Origin: Oegoconia quadripuncta
Lineage: Eukaryota > Arthropoda > Insecta > Lepidoptera > Autostichidae
DNA: 64,000 nucleotides
Reading direction: 5' to 3'
NCBI GenBank assembly: GCA_949316235.1
Contig: OX438748.1
Span: forward strand, 7,071,001-7,135,000
This document shows positions 45,566 through 57,296 of this stretch, in pieces. Numbering within the stretch: the first letter of the stretch is position 1; every line of letters begins with the position of its first letter. A model generated the notes under the pieces. That model was not told the origin of the DNA and made no database searches. It saw only the letters and a list, made by a program, of their open reading frames with translations. The translations under genes and the position numbers were made by a program.

Positions 45566-47395
45566 TTCACCGTCACTACGCGCTCGGAGGTAAACTTACT
45601 GAATCGTCAGTAATATTTTTTTTAATTTAACCCAAATTCATATCTCTAGTGTTCTTTTCAGTTTTTTTTTTCGTATCTCAATTCGTTTTCACAAAAACCG
45701 GGAGAAAATATACCTCATTTTTCATTTTTTTTCAATTTTAAAAAACATTTTGAGTTTTTATAAAAAATTTTTTTTCGCATCTCTAGCACTCCTCGAGGCG
45801 CGTCTTTTGATGGGCGATATCGCATTTTCGCTGAACGTCGGGCCTATGCTTGGTTATAGGCCAAAATGCCAAATTGGTTACAAAGAAAAAATTTTCTATG
45901 TTAAAAACCTTTGTCGTTCGACTTATCTTAACGTAAATGATGAAGACAGCTTTCTTCTTCCAAAATATTTTAGGACGTTTAAATCTTATCTTAGCTAGGT
46001 AGTTAATTGCCAAAGATTTCAATTTGAAATTGTTTATTCTTTGGAATTCTTATTAGAAGTCTATACTGAGCCCCAGGGGCTATAGGTGTGGGTTACTAGC
46101 CATTAACAGCTACATATAGTTATATATTTATCTTTCAGCCCATGTCAACTTTAGATCGTACCGTGTACCTTATAGATTTCCTTCAGTTCTATCACTTATT
46201 ACGCTCTTGCAAGAATCCCACTTTTATTAAATTTCAGAGGAACGCAGATGATGTACAAGATATTTATTTTTAGATGTAATCAACTTTATTCATCCTACGA
46301 GTATCGTACATAATCAAAACTTCGCGAATCTCGATTTATATCGTAAATCATTGCGATATTTCTAACTTTATTGAACGTGTTACGATCAGGTTTTACGACC
46401 AATGAAATATTATTGGTTTATAATCGTAATATCTGTCTGTTTAATGTGGTGGGCTGTGGCCAACGTTTATTTATGATGAAAATACCTTGATAATTTTTTT
46501 AAATGTGCAGCGTTAGTTTTGAGATATTGGAGCCGTCTACATACATTATGTACTTACAAAATGTAAATTAAATCCACAGTTTAACAATCTTCAAGTCAAG
46601 GTTATCTTATAGTACGACAAATTGAGAAATAGATGGTACGGCAGTGTGTCAGACAAGTTCCGAAAAGGGCGAACTATATAGTGTCGAGCTTCAAGCCCTC
46701 CATAACCCAAAAACTATTTTATCTACACACTCGTAACATTGTAGTATGTCAAGTAATTTTTACCTTAAATCTCACCAAAAAATCCGAAATATCATCAATA
46801 AAATTCTTTTAATCCTTGAGATAATTGACATCCAAAAATTACCATTTTTATTTCTCACTCACAAACCCCAGACCACTTCCAAGCGGATTTAAAAATTAAA
46901 ATAACAAGATCGAGATTTCAAAAAACGATCAGAAAACCCCAAATATATGTCAACAAACAAAGTTATTGGTGCGGCTATTTTCAGTCACTGAAACTAGATG
47001 CATAACAATATCCTTAATTATAGTATTGTTATTTCATATAATAGGTTCCTCTACATAAAACTTATCAAGTTTTAAAAGTAAATTAATTACGAATGTATCA
47101 TGAAACATAATGAACCTAGGCTTAAGATATGACTTTGCTCTCGTGTACGTGTTATCTCATTTTATACTACATTTTTTTAATGGGCGAACACTTGCCAATT
47201 AAATATTTCTTTGCAAGAAACACAACAAATTCTCTTTTTAAGCAAATGAAGAGCGTTATCAATCCCCTTGTCTATGAAAACTTCTGCAGAACTTAGATCC
47301 ACCCATTTTGGTGTAATTTTTTAATTCTGACTATCACGTACGTTTCTTGTACCGAACTTAGCGCTTTTTCACATTTATGGATTTGGTGGGATTAT

Positions 47396-47486
47396 CAAAA
47401 TCAAAATCAAAAAATGCTTTATTTTGTAGGTACACAGGGTACACTTAAAATAGTCAGATTTTAAATTTTTAAAGCTACTGCTTAAT
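47396..47486 (-). mobile_element. LINE-like 3' end fragment (family of 2538)
   Basis: CAAAATCAAAATCAAAAAAT GCTTTATTTTGTAGGTACAC AGGG matches the start of 7471-7735; the rest is missing. Confidence 0.65.
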
Positions 47487-47684
47487 TAATTTTCTAGATC
47501 ATTGAGCTGTGTTTTAGGGACCTTATATATTGGCAACTATTGTGTATTTGTGAAAACTTACGTTATACTTGACCTATATACATATAATATTGCTTACAAT
47601 ATAACGATAAGAAATAAAATATACAATAAATTATATATGTCAGAGATTTATTCTAATATTAAGTTAGTGATATTTTACACAGCC

Positions 47685-47905
47685 GTGTGGTTCCCGGCAT
47701 AGTAGAATGGGACCAGCCTGTCATTTCCCATGAGTTCCCTAAAAGACGACTAAACTAAATTGCAGTATAGCCCAGTGATGAACAGATGTGTCATTGGTGC
47801 AGAGCTCCCAAAAAACATGCGTGCCCCAAATACCCTACCCAGCGTTATGTTCAATATCTGGTGAACTTTTATAATTTGTTAAGGTTTATTCTGTCCAGTG
47901 GCACC
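47685..47905. repeat. Dispersed repeat (reverse complement of the 10690 family)
   Basis: GCCGTGTGGTTCCCGGCATA, CATTTCCCATGAGTTCCC and AAAAGACGACTAAA are the inverse of the GTCGCCTTTT...GGGAA end. Confidence 0.55.
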
Positions 47906-48470
47906 CTTGAATAATTGTTTATATACAGAATAAATAAAAAAGCCTAAAATCCAATTACAAATAATACCTAAATAGCTTTTATTCGATTATTTTTGAGAAT
48001 TTCCAATTATTGATTAAGCGGCCAATTTTTTTTATAGTCGTGAATTCTGGACAATATCTCTCATCAAAGCCATTTAATTATTATAAAAAGCTTTTATAGG
48101 CTTCTCGAGTGCAGGTCAGAGCAATATTTTTGATTTATGCTGTGTTTTTTGAATTTTTGGTTTTAATATTTTAATTTTTGAATTTTGAAACTTCGTTTTT
48201 ATGAATAATTTTGTTAATTATTTTGTTTTTTTATTTTGTTTTTGAATTCTTGACCCATCTAATTATTTGACATTATCTTAACTAAATTGTTTTAATTGGT
48301 TATTGATATATTTTAATCAAATTTTTAAATTGTAATTTTTTTCTAATGTTCGTATACAATGTTTTTTGAATAAATTGAATTGAATATTTATAAACAAATC
48401 TTAATTTATCCAATCAGGCTGCCACTGGACGGAATAAACCCTCTTAATGTGCAAGTGATATTTTACTTAC

Positions 48471-48607
48471 TTGCCATATTCGTCTTTTGAAAACGTAGGT
48501 TTGTGGTTTTTGTCAAAATGCCCACTGAACGCTGTGACTTTCTGTAAGTCGCTGTGTGACTGTGCCTTTGTGTCGAATGCTGATATGAGATCTGTTAACG
48601 ACGAACT
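48471..48607 (-). CDS. ABRA: ABRA/costars-family protein, N-terminal-side coding exon (partial gene)
   Basis: Seen: on the minus strand a pyrimidine-rich tract ending TTTACAG at 48608 precedes 137 nt with a single open frame; the other two frames hit stops. The exon reads SSSLTDLISAFDTKAQSHSD and continues to KDEYG. It ends in two bases of a Lys codon before donor GTAAGT (48465-48470), so the acceptor is phase 0 and the donor phase 2. It joins the 43186 exon as DEYGKPIPGSMTEFRG without losing frame. Family knowledge: the stretch before the costars domain in animal ABRA-like proteins has this layout, including the [DE]YG-x-P-x-PGS motif. There is no Met in the exon, so the start codon lies in a further upstream exon that I could not find between 48608 and 64000. 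Confidence rests on splice sites, phase and continuity with three other exons. Confidence 0.85.
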
Positions 48608-48675
48608 CTGTAAAGAAAATAAAAATGAATGTAAGTATAACTAAATACCGCAAATGCTAGTAATCTAGCCTCTCA

Positions 48676-49230
48676 CTATGGGCCTCAAAAGAAAGCTGGT
48701 TGGTTGGTGGTAGGGCATTTTAAATGTCCGCCTGGCTAGCTACCACCATCTTATCTAAATCTGCCGCCAAGCAGCAATGTTAATAGCATTGTTGTGTTCC
48801 GGTTGTCAGAGATAAGATAGCCAGTCCCCCAAATGTGTTGAGGTTTCCGGGTCAGTACGCTTCCACCTTCGACCTCATCTTCGTTTAACATCAGGTGTGA
48901 TTGAAGTCAAGTACGAACCCGTCGTGCATAAAAAAAAAGCTCAAGGTCATGCCACGAGCTATGGAGAGGGAAATACTCGGCGTTAGTTAAGTTATCTCAG
49001 TCACTAATATAGCCCAGCGGATTAGTACGTTAAAGTGATAGTGGGAAGGGCATATAGCTCGAATAAGGGACATTAAAATTCTCGAGTGGAGACCACGCAC
49101 CGACACACGACGTACGCTCACAGTGTGGATTGACGACCTGCAAATCGTGGGAAGTCGCTGGACGCAGGCCACTTCCAACCGGTCACCCTGGAAATCTATG
49201 GGGGAGGTCTATGTTCCTATGAGGATGATG
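48676..49230 (+). pseudogene. RTE-like non-LTR C-terminal fragment, split by a SINE
   Basis: LTMGLKRKL (48681-48697) continues as KVMPRAMEREILGVS after the SINE at 48698-48935. It then reads IAQRISTLK, GHIARIRDIKILEWRPRTDTR and VWIDDLQIVGSRWTQAT with several stops. It ends with GGGGGAGGTCTATGTTCC, the usual 3' end region of this family. Confidence 0.85.
48698..48935 (+). mobile_element. Family B SINE, 5' truncated, inserted in an RTE fragment
   Basis: GGTTGGTTGGTGGTAGGGC to GTCGTGCATAAAAA, flanked by AAAGCT at 48692-48697 and 48936-48941. Removing it restores the RTE order ATGGGCCTCAAAAGAAAGCT then CAAGGTCATGCCACGAGC. Confidence 0.88.
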
Positions 49231-49488
49231 AACCTACCTAAAATACTTTGTCATTGGTTTCCCATGCTCTAAAGTGTCTCAAATTAGATACCTTGCAAAT
49301 TGCAGCACAAATAAATACAATAGTATAAGTTGTTGTTTTGTATCAGGTTTCAGTCACAGTCACACAAAAAACTACTTTATTCTATACCAATACTGAGTGT
49401 AAGAAGACAAAACTTCAAGGGGTGAAAGTACCTTACAAAATATAATATTACTATACTTTACATTAATACGCTACGCTTCATTCGCTAC

Positions 49489-49580
49489 GGGTCTGTACGC
49501 TTCCACCTTGGACCTCATCTTCACTTAACATCAGGTGTGATTGAAGTCAAGAACGAACTCTTCGTGCATAAAAAAATAAC
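49489..49580 (+). mobile_element. Family B SINE 3' end
   Basis: GTACGCTTCCACCTTGGACC TCATC to CTCTTCGTGCATAAAAAA. Confidence 0.75.
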
Positions 49581-49674
49581 AAAAAAAAATATTTGTCCCA
49601 TTTAAAATGTCATGTCTAGATGATCAATATATGTAAATGAGAGATAAAACAATTTTGAGCGTTCCAATTTGATC

Positions 49675-49795
49675 ATCATCATACACATAAAGCCCGTAAA
49701 CATCCAACTGCAGCGATATAGGCCGTCCCTCGTATATGAGGGAGTATGGGCCATAGTGCACCACCCTGGCCCAATGCGGGTTGGGGACATTGCAA
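49675..49795 (-). mobile_element. Dispersed repeat fragment (family of 19665)
   Basis: GGCCATAGTGCACCACCCTG GCCCAATGCGGGTTGG is the reverse complement of the CCGCACTGGGCCAGCGTGGT block. Open frames on the minus strand here are repeat-derived. Confidence 0.6.
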
Positions 49796-50412
49796 TTTGA
49801 TAACATAATAAAAGCATATTGGGTCTTTCACCACCTGAAGTTTCAAAAGTCCTCTTCTAAAGCCCGGTACGGTTCGTATTCTTTAAAAAAATTGTCAGAT
49901 AATATGTAATATAATTTGGCCGACTGGAGGTGCCAAATATCAGACTTGTCAGTTATCTCCTTTGTTGTGTGTTTATCATGGCGGACCATTAAACAATTAT
50001 TTTAAATTTTCACTTCCAATACCTAAAATACTTTTTACGTAATGTTGACTGAATTAGACATTTCAGTCATTTAAGTAACTTATTTAAGTTAAAAAGAAAT
50101 TTTTTTAGCTTCACACAATTCACAAATAATTATAAAATTTAGTTGAAGTGGCCAGATGGCAGGTGCTCAGATGAGTATCAGTGTTTTCGCCACACCTGTA
50201 GACATCGTCGTTGCTTAATGACCACCTTCAACCAAAAACAACCAGAATAGCCTATTTAGTACTAATGTAAGTACGGTAGAGGTGCGTCTTATAATATACT
50301 ACAATGTGTTATATGGGTTATGATGGAAAAATAATCCCATCGTCGATAAAACCTTCGGGTTATTTGTCAATAGTAATCTATAAACTCTACTTTATTATGA
50401 CGGAGGAATATA

Positions 50413-50668
50413 CGGAATGACATTTAATTCGTGGAATTCCCATTAACTGGTATCTCCACTTATGATTAACAATTTTCTACCAGGAACCATAGCCGAATTC
50501 AGCCGATAATTGTTGGACTTCCATACTAAAGGTGGTTTCAGAATGGTTTACTTTGGGTTATCGAATTTTTTTTGATCGAATTCGACTATGGTTCCTTGGG
50601 GAAAGTTGTTCGTAATCAAGAATGGGGTCACCAGTTAATGGGAATTACATGAATTCAAATTCATCCTA
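50413..50668. mobile_element. Foldback TIR element, best copy
   Basis: TTTAATTCGTGGAATTCCCA TTAACTGG at the left and CCAGTTAATGGGAATTACAT GAATTC at the right. Inside, ACCAGGAACCATAGCCGAAT TC pairs with AATTCGACTATGGTTCC. Nearly the whole element folds back. TATA flanks suggest a TA target, as in mariner-type MITEs (inference). Confidence 0.7.
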
Positions 50669-51424
50669 TACATCTCCACCTCGTTGTTTGTACCATTGGT
50701 TTTGAAAGCAGAATCACTAGAATTTAGTACGACTATTATGTTTTTATATAAATATTTGTGCCTCTTAATTGCCACAATGTATCTTATTCAATGTATCGTA
50801 AAGTTGCCATGTCTTGAGTGCCATTTATCGTCACTATTAAGACAGTGCGATGTAGATCGCGAATCAATGGAACTTGGCAGCGTTCGTACTGAGACACGAA
50901 AATAAATCTCGACGAAACCGATCCGACAATAGGTCGTGTCGAAAATATCGCATTCAAATAAAAAAAAAACTGAGAAGCATTTCTGAAAATGACTTCAATG
51001 ACACCGGAGGATCGATTTTTGAAGTATACTCAGAAATTCCGCTCGCAACTCGAGACAATTTCTACAAGTCGTAATAAATCATTGGAAAAATGTTGGAAAA
51101 TATATAGGTACTAAACATCAGACGTATTAAAGTGCTTAGTGTTGCGGCCGCGAAATCAGCAGAAGTATCCGAAACTAGGAAATATACCTACAAGCTTAAG
51201 TGGGGCCTGTACCTTTATGGCGTCAAGGATTTCAGTCCTCATCTCATTTATTATGTCCCAACGTAACCTACTAATTTCTTTTTTCAACTCTTAAGTGCTT
51301 CTCGTCGGTTCTCAATGTTGGTAGATTGTACGTTACCAGAACCAGTCGTCATTGGGGTGGTAGCTATATCTCTTCCGGATATACTTAGTATCCCTTGCCC
51401 CGTCGTTACTATGACCGCTGCATT

Positions 51425-51560
51425 TTCTTTACCTTAATCTCCACGCTAGACAAGCGAGCTGGCGATCGCTGACTTTCAGAGCCAGGCCAATGATGGTGCT
51501 GCCCATAACTGACCCGAAGTATCAAAAACAACCTCCATTCCCTTCGTCGCCTTATACAGT
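51425..51560. repeat. Dispersed repeat (family of 10690)
   Basis: CTTTACCTTAATCTCCACGC TAGACAAGCGAGCTGGCG and TTCGTCGCCTTATACAG match the order seen at 17860-17980. Confidence 0.5.
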
Positions 51561-51734
51561 CTGAACTTTATAAACTTTTACAGCCCGGCATAACACGAAT
51601 TAAATATTCTCAGGAAGGATAGCTTTTCTATAGTATTTTGTTAAAATTTCATGATTACCTAGGAAAACTTGGTCCGTGGCGTTTACATCGTGATCAAATC
51701 TGGAGTAAATAAAGCCGTAGGCAAAGAAAGTCAT

Positions 51735-51992
51735 TGACATAGCCCAGTGGATGAGCAAGTTGAAGTGGCAGTGGGCAGGGCACATAGCTTGAAGAAGTAA
51801 TGGCCGGTGGAGAATTAAAGTTCTTCAGTGGAGACCACGTACCAGCAAGCGCAGCGCAGGACGTCCCCTCACAAGGTAGACCGGCGATCTGATAAAGGTC
51901 GCGGGAAATGCAGGTTACTTTCAACTTGTCGCTCTAGAATTCTAGGTCACCGAGGCCTATGGTCACCAGTCCATAGCTGATATGATGATGAC
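51735..51992 (+). pseudogene. RTE-like non-LTR C-terminal fragment with 3' end
   Basis: Reads IAQWMSKLKWQWAGHIA, then the VLQWRPR region and the 3' end GGCCTATGGTCACCAGTCC...TGATATGATGATGAC. Stops and small indels are present. A family B SINE on the minus strand begins immediately after it. Confidence 0.8.
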
Positions 51993-51994
51993 GG

Positions 51995-52180
51995 TTTTTT
52001 TTTATGCACGACGGGTTCGTACTTGACTTAATCACACCTGATGTTAAGTGAAGATGAGATCGAAGTTGGAAGCGTACTGACCCGGAAACCCCAACACATT
52101 TGGGAGACTGGCTATCTTATCTCTGACAACCGGAACACAACAATGTATCAACATTGCTGCTTGGCGACAGATTTAGAATT
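51995..52180 (-). mobile_element. Family B SINE 3' half
   Basis: TTTATGCACGACGGGTTCGT, CACACCTGATGTTAAGTGAA GATG, then TATCTTATCTCTGACAACCG G. Inserted at the 3' terminus of an RTE fragment. Confidence 0.8.
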
Positions 52181-52647
52181 AGATTTAGATTTAGACAGTC
52201 TATACAAACCTAAAAAACGAACGCACTCCTACGGTTCTGTTTGGCATTACCTAACAATCATCAATTTTATATAATTCGTAAACAAATTCTTGGTTGTTTT
52301 GTACACAAAATGATGTTCGTAGTCTGGTTTTGGCTTGAAACTTTTATTTTTATTACAAAAGAAATTGAAAAGCAAGTTCTCCTTTTAGCCCTACATGTGC
52401 CTGTGTACTTTAGCTAGCGGGAATTGCATTTACACGAGGAGAAATTGTAGCTACGTACCTAACATAATAGAGCTTTTGATGGAAGCGTGCTTACACTCAC
52501 AGGGTCATTTGAACAAATTGATTGCGGAGTTGAAGTCACGTTTTACTGTAGCCTCGAATCCTCTTTCCTCAACATTGAAGCGATTTAATCCAGTCAGGCT
52601 ACACTTTTAACATCCAATAATATTAAAGGCCGTGATTTTTTTTTAAT

Positions 52648-53058
52648 GGATAGAGTACCTGTCAGTAGAATAATCGTAGCTTGCTTTAGATATAGCATTG
52701 GTATTTAGTAATAAAACATAATACTATTAGATTAAAATTACCACTGTGAATTTCATTGCGTCGGAGAATATAATTGGAACTCCTGTAACTATTTACAAAA
52801 AAGTCGATGAATAACTTCACCGAGGGAAAGTATCACGACTCAATATACTATTTTTAGAAAATATAAAGTAGCCATTGATTAATTTTTTAGAAAATTGTTT
52901 TAGTAGATCTTAGCATATTGTACAACGCAATGAAGTTCACAGTAGTAACTTTAATTTAATATCGTAGGTTTCATATCTAAATACCTATACTACACCTAAA
53001 CCAAGCTACAGAATTGTTAAAAAACATTTTTATTCTATTACTGATGGGTACTCTATCC
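52648..53058. mobile_element. 411-bp foldback MITE
   Basis: Ends GGATAGAGTACC and GGTACTCTATCC. The arms of about 145 bp (52648-52790 and 52915-53058) are imperfect inverted copies sharing GTAGCTTG, TATAG, GGTATTTAG and the GTGAATTTCATTGCGT/GTGAACTTCATTGCGT pair. No target duplication could be fixed and no transposase is present, so the superfamily is unknown. Confidence 0.7.
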
Positions 53059-53210
53059 TTCTACAAAAAATCAGGAACGTTAAGATTGTAGGAAGTTACA
53101 CCACAAAAATTATTTATTTATTTAACACTTTATTGCATACACAGAAAACAAACAAGTAAGATATTTAAGAGTAAGAGTAAGATTACGAATTTTTACTGGA
53201 CTAATATAGG

Positions 53211-53474
53211 TTTTTTTATGTACAATGGTTTTGCACTTGACCTCAACCGCACCTGATTTTAAGTGAAGATGAGGCCAAACTTACTGACCCTGAAACCCCA
53301 TCTTATTAAGGGGACTGGCTATCTTATCTCTGACAACCGGAACACAATGCTATTAACATTAGTGTTTGGCGGTAGAACATTTAAAATGCCCTACCACCAA
53401 ACCGAATACTAAACATGTAGGTAGGTTGAATTCGTAAACCCTATGTTATTTACATTAAGCCACGGACGCGGTCA
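53211..53474 (-). mobile_element. Family B SINE, internally deleted
   Basis: TTGACCTCAACCGCACCTGA to TTAAGCCACGGACGCGGTC; parts of the body and the box B region are lost. Confidence 0.75.
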
Positions 53475-53479
53475 AAAAT

Positions 53480-55065
53480 TTATTCATATATTTATTTATT
53501 TCTTTGCGGGACCAAGTATTTAATGTGCCCATCGAATTGGGCTGCCATTCGTTCGGGTTTCCCCATAACTGTCATAATGTTGAAATGTGTATTTAAAGAT
53601 ATTTTTGGGTAGGTACATTTTTATGAACGTGATTAATACCTAAGAAAGCATACAATAAACCTAAACATAATAAAAATTGAGTTTGAGAATAAAATTGACC
53701 GAGTTTTTTTGCTCTTTGCCGTAATCAACTGATATTTAACAGATGGCAACCAAATCTTAACGGAAACACTTGTCTGAAAATACTACGTCGGTCACTCATC
53801 CAAGGACAGTTTTTAACTGAATTGCGATTATCTGCTTCTAATGAACACGCAGAATCGACGCTGCAAATTCATCTCAAAATCATGATAACATGAAAAAGAT
53901 TACTTACTATCCCTCGCTGGGGAAAGTGTACCCATTTGCTTGATCCTTCAAACAGAAGAATAGGTGTATAACATACATACTCATACATATATAGTATCAT
54001 GACAACCATCCAAAATGATTTAGAATAACCTCGGTTATACTATTACTGCTTGGCAATGTAATGTACTTATATAAATTGGTGTTTGTCTACTTAAGCGTCT
54101 AGCCAGAATTAATATTAAATTGAAAATATTTATCGTCTGGCACATGTCGATAATTTTGTCGCCAGCTATCTACATATCATTAATACTTTGTTTGATGAAA
54201 AATACATTACTTTGGGTATGCTTGATATCAATATAAGAGTAGGAATCAAATGCGAAATATCGCTGCGAGTATAAAAGTGAAGAAGCACTCATGGCGCAAT
54301 CGCATTTACTATTCGTTTTCGATTAGCGAAGTCAAGCAATGTCAGGTGCCGTCGGTTATTGTATAGGTAACCACTAGTCGCATTTTGCTTCGAAGTTTGC
54401 AGTTTCATGCTTCGAAGGACACGTTAAATGTCGGTCCTGGTTGCTTTCAATTGAAGACAGTCGGTGCCATATAAGGGCTGTTTATAACACTTAATATCAG
54501 GTGAACACTATTCTGTCACAAATCCACCAATGAGGGACCACCCTCTACCAATGAGTGGAGGCAGTGCTCCAACAATAGGATAATAATGATGGAACTAAGG
54601 ATTCTGTGGGAACGGGTCTCCATATAAAAGGACGAAATCCAGCCCTGTAATAGACTGTTGCCATCTTTTATGGCATGGTGAAGACCTGGAATTGTACGTC
54701 TTAACAGGTTCACTGCCCAATCGCGCGGACCGGATCTTTGGGTAAAGCTGAATTATTTTTTGTGTAAATTAGCCACTTTGAATTACTGACAAAAACTAAA
54801 CGAATACAGATAACAAAAAATCAAAACCGGCAAAAAGAAAAGAAAATCCAAACTTAATGCCGCTCAAGTCAATACGACTACACCTCTTGCCGGTCGCAAA
54901 CTTCCTTATGCGAGTTCGTAAGAAAGCGACATGCACCGGTGCGTGTTCGGCATGTCGCGATTTCGTCATGTATTTAAAATATTTGTATACAAATCTTAAA
55001 ACTGAATTTATTGTAACTAGAAGTATATTAAAAAAATCAAAACATAATGTCCTCATCGTTGACCG
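53480..55065. other. Unassigned sequence upstream of the known ABRA exons
   Basis: If the start exon of the minus-strand gene is inside the window it could lie in this or neighbouring gaps. Open frames at 54796-55090 on both strands overlap and join a dispersed repeat. Confidence 0.35.
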
Positions 55066-55069
55066 CGTG

Positions 55070-55215
55070 GTTTCCGGCAGGTTAGAATAGAAGATATCTC
55101 TAACGCGACTAAGGGATCGTGAGAATAATGATCGGCAGCAGCGTTATTGCTGCGGAGCTCAAAAATCTGTGATTATCATGCCCCTTGCCCATCCTGACTA
55201 TTAGACAGGCTTATG
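55070..55215. repeat. Dispersed repeat (reverse complement of the 10690 family)
   Basis: CCGCGTGGTTTCCGGCAGG, GCGACTAAGGGATCG and CCTGACTATTAGACAGGC. The strand-overlapping open frames at 54796-55090 run into it and look repeat-derived. Confidence 0.5.
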
Positions 55216-55879
55216 TCCAACAGTGGACTAGCTACGAGCCAAATTTTAGTGTTCTCTTTTGCTATATTTAGTCCCGAACATCAATCAAGTGAAAGTACTC
55301 ATAAAAGGTCAGGTACGGTCATCTGCTAACCGGCGAGCGTGTTTAAAGCAATTACCTAATGAGAGTGGAAGAACCAAAAGTATGTCAGATTCGTTGCCAG
55401 AATATAGTCACTGCCTACCTCAACGGGAAACGGGCGTATGCATATGTACCTATGTATGTAGTCGCGGACATTAACAAGCATCAGATAACCGTCAAGCCAT
55501 TCAAAGATTACTATAGAAATATATCATAAGGTTGTAACGGTGTCGTTCTTTTGAGCTGATACTCATTGGTGGGTTTGGGTTATTGGATTTCAAATTCGAA
55601 ATTTTAAACTAACTGACTGACTGATGAACTGACGGATCTTTTTTTGGCACATTGATATCCAGTTTCAACTCAGTATCACTGTTATTTTTAATCATTTTTT
55701 TCTACATATCAATAGTTAATTTTTTTAGTTTTAAGACCCTTTCGATCCTCTGTTTCATGCAATAAATAAGTTGGTGTGGTAATCTGTGTTCTATTTTGAC
55801 CCTAGCCTGAGCTGTTCCGCCCGTTCTGTACAATACACCTTGTGACAAACCCAGACATGCGACCAGCATAGGTGGGCTG

Positions 55880-56112
55880 GGAAGGTCACAAGGTATCGCG
55901 GAAGTACAATGACCTCCAAGGAGGTTACGTTCGTACCAGTTGGGATCAAGACGATGGGACCCGGAGGTTCAAGACCTGTCGGCGCGACTCATCGAGTCTT
56001 CTGGTGATCGCAGAGCGGTTAGATTCCTAGTGCATAGCATACGTCGCTATTCAGCGCTGAAACGCTACTTGCCTATTGGGCACTATGCCGCCACGGGCCA
56101 CGATGAGATGAG
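55880..56112 (+). pseudogene. Non-LTR retrotransposon fragment (family of 60917)
   Basis: FVPVGIKTMGP is readable and nucleotides 55960-56100 align with 60945-61110 (GTCGGCGCG, CTCATCGAG, TTGGGCACTATGCCGCC). Frameshifts and stops show it is dead. Confidence 0.65.
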
Positions 56113-56220
56113 CTAGACTCATTTTTTTACCTAAGAAGTTATATTAAACATTATTAATATTACAAATTATTAAATCATATTTTACCATAATTAATAAATG
56201 TGTACAAATGTAAGAATTGG

Positions 56221-56262
56221 AGAGCGTCGGTGGCTCAGCGGTTAAGACGCAGCCTCCCAATT
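56221..56262 (+). mobile_element. Third-family SINE head fragment
   Basis: GAGCGTCGGTGGCTCAGCGG TTAAGACGC then CTCCCAATTTAGGAG: box A-like region only; no box B follows. Confidence 0.55.
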
Positions 56263-56869
56263 TAGGAGTTATTTTATACATTTTGTTTTTACTTAGATAT
56301 GTGTTTTGTATTGCATTAGCCCACCAAACTCTGTCTCGGACAAAGAAAGAAAGATGTTAGTGGCACTTTATATTTCACCGTTCGGTCTAATTTCAACAAT
56401 TTCCTTTGTCACTCCCGTAAAAGAATTTATTTTCGTGGCTATAATTAATTACACAACATAGCTGGAAACGCCTCATATACGCGCTCGAAAAAATAATTGT
56501 ATTAATTAAAACAGTTACTTTTCCACAAAGCCATTATGTCTATTATTATCGGAACATTAACAAATTCCGGCCAGCTGCCGTCTTAACATAAATGTATTCA
56601 TCTGCATATCTAGGGCTTGGAATAACAATGTTCTTAAAATAATCATTTCTTGATGTGTCACATTTTGTTGGTTCGATCATTTTGACTTCTAGGTATTTAC
56701 CTAAAGGTAACCCATTGAGTTCATTTTCAGTGAAATTGTCAAGGTTATTGTTTGAATTTTTATTTCTCGGGCATGCAGGGTTCCTCACGATGTTTTCCTT
56801 CACCGTTTAAGAGCAGTCGGATAAATGCACATAATTAATTAACTTAAATTTATAAAGTCATTGGTACAT

Positions 56870-56937
56870 GAATCGAACCCGGAGCTCCCAAATTGGGAGA
56901 CCGTGTTTTAACCGCTGACCCACCGACGCTCCTCCGT
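56870..56937 (-). mobile_element. Third tRNA-derived SINE head
   Basis: Reversed tRNA-like head: ATCGAACCCGGAGCTCCCAA A and TTAACCGCTGACCCACCGAC GCTC. The body continues leftward with CACGATGTTTTCCTTCACCG (56785-56806), the motif of a very common lepidopteran SINE. A plus-strand head fragment of this family is at 56221-56262. Confidence 0.7.
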
Positions 56938-57296
56938 CGAACCTCAATAATATTTCCAAATAACAAGACTGAGTAGTTTTGAAAACTGTCAGGAAATGTC
57001 AAATGAAATATTCGCGGTAAGTGTTGAAAATATAGATAATAAGCCTCCTGGTTCCTTGCCATTCTGATGAAGGAAAACGCAATAACATAAATTATCACTA
57101 ATGATCATTCTTAAGGCGCTTACAAGTCTTAATTTAGCAACTTTGGCTTGCAAATATATAAAATCAATATCTATTTACAATTTGATGAGGCGATAAGACC
57201 CGGAAGCAAAAAAAGGGGAAGCATCGAGTGTTCTGTCCCTTCTAAGTAATTAATCAGTTCAACAATTTAAATGTTATACATACATAATGTCACGAC

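Larger units (their letters stand above)
43480..47390. other. Intron sequence, mostly unassigned
   Basis: Between the 43009 and 48471 exons. Apart from the LINE and SINE fragments listed, nothing was recognised. The 82-codon open frame at 45750-45998 has no known domain. Confidence 0.4.

Noticed and set aside
45750..46022. Open frames on both strands as a gene
   Set aside because: No domain, non-unique strand signal, and no splice context supporting an exon.
54796..55090. Overlapping open frames on both strands as an ABRA exon
   Set aside because: No costars or ABRA similarity, no fitting splice sites, and the sequence runs into a dispersed repeat.
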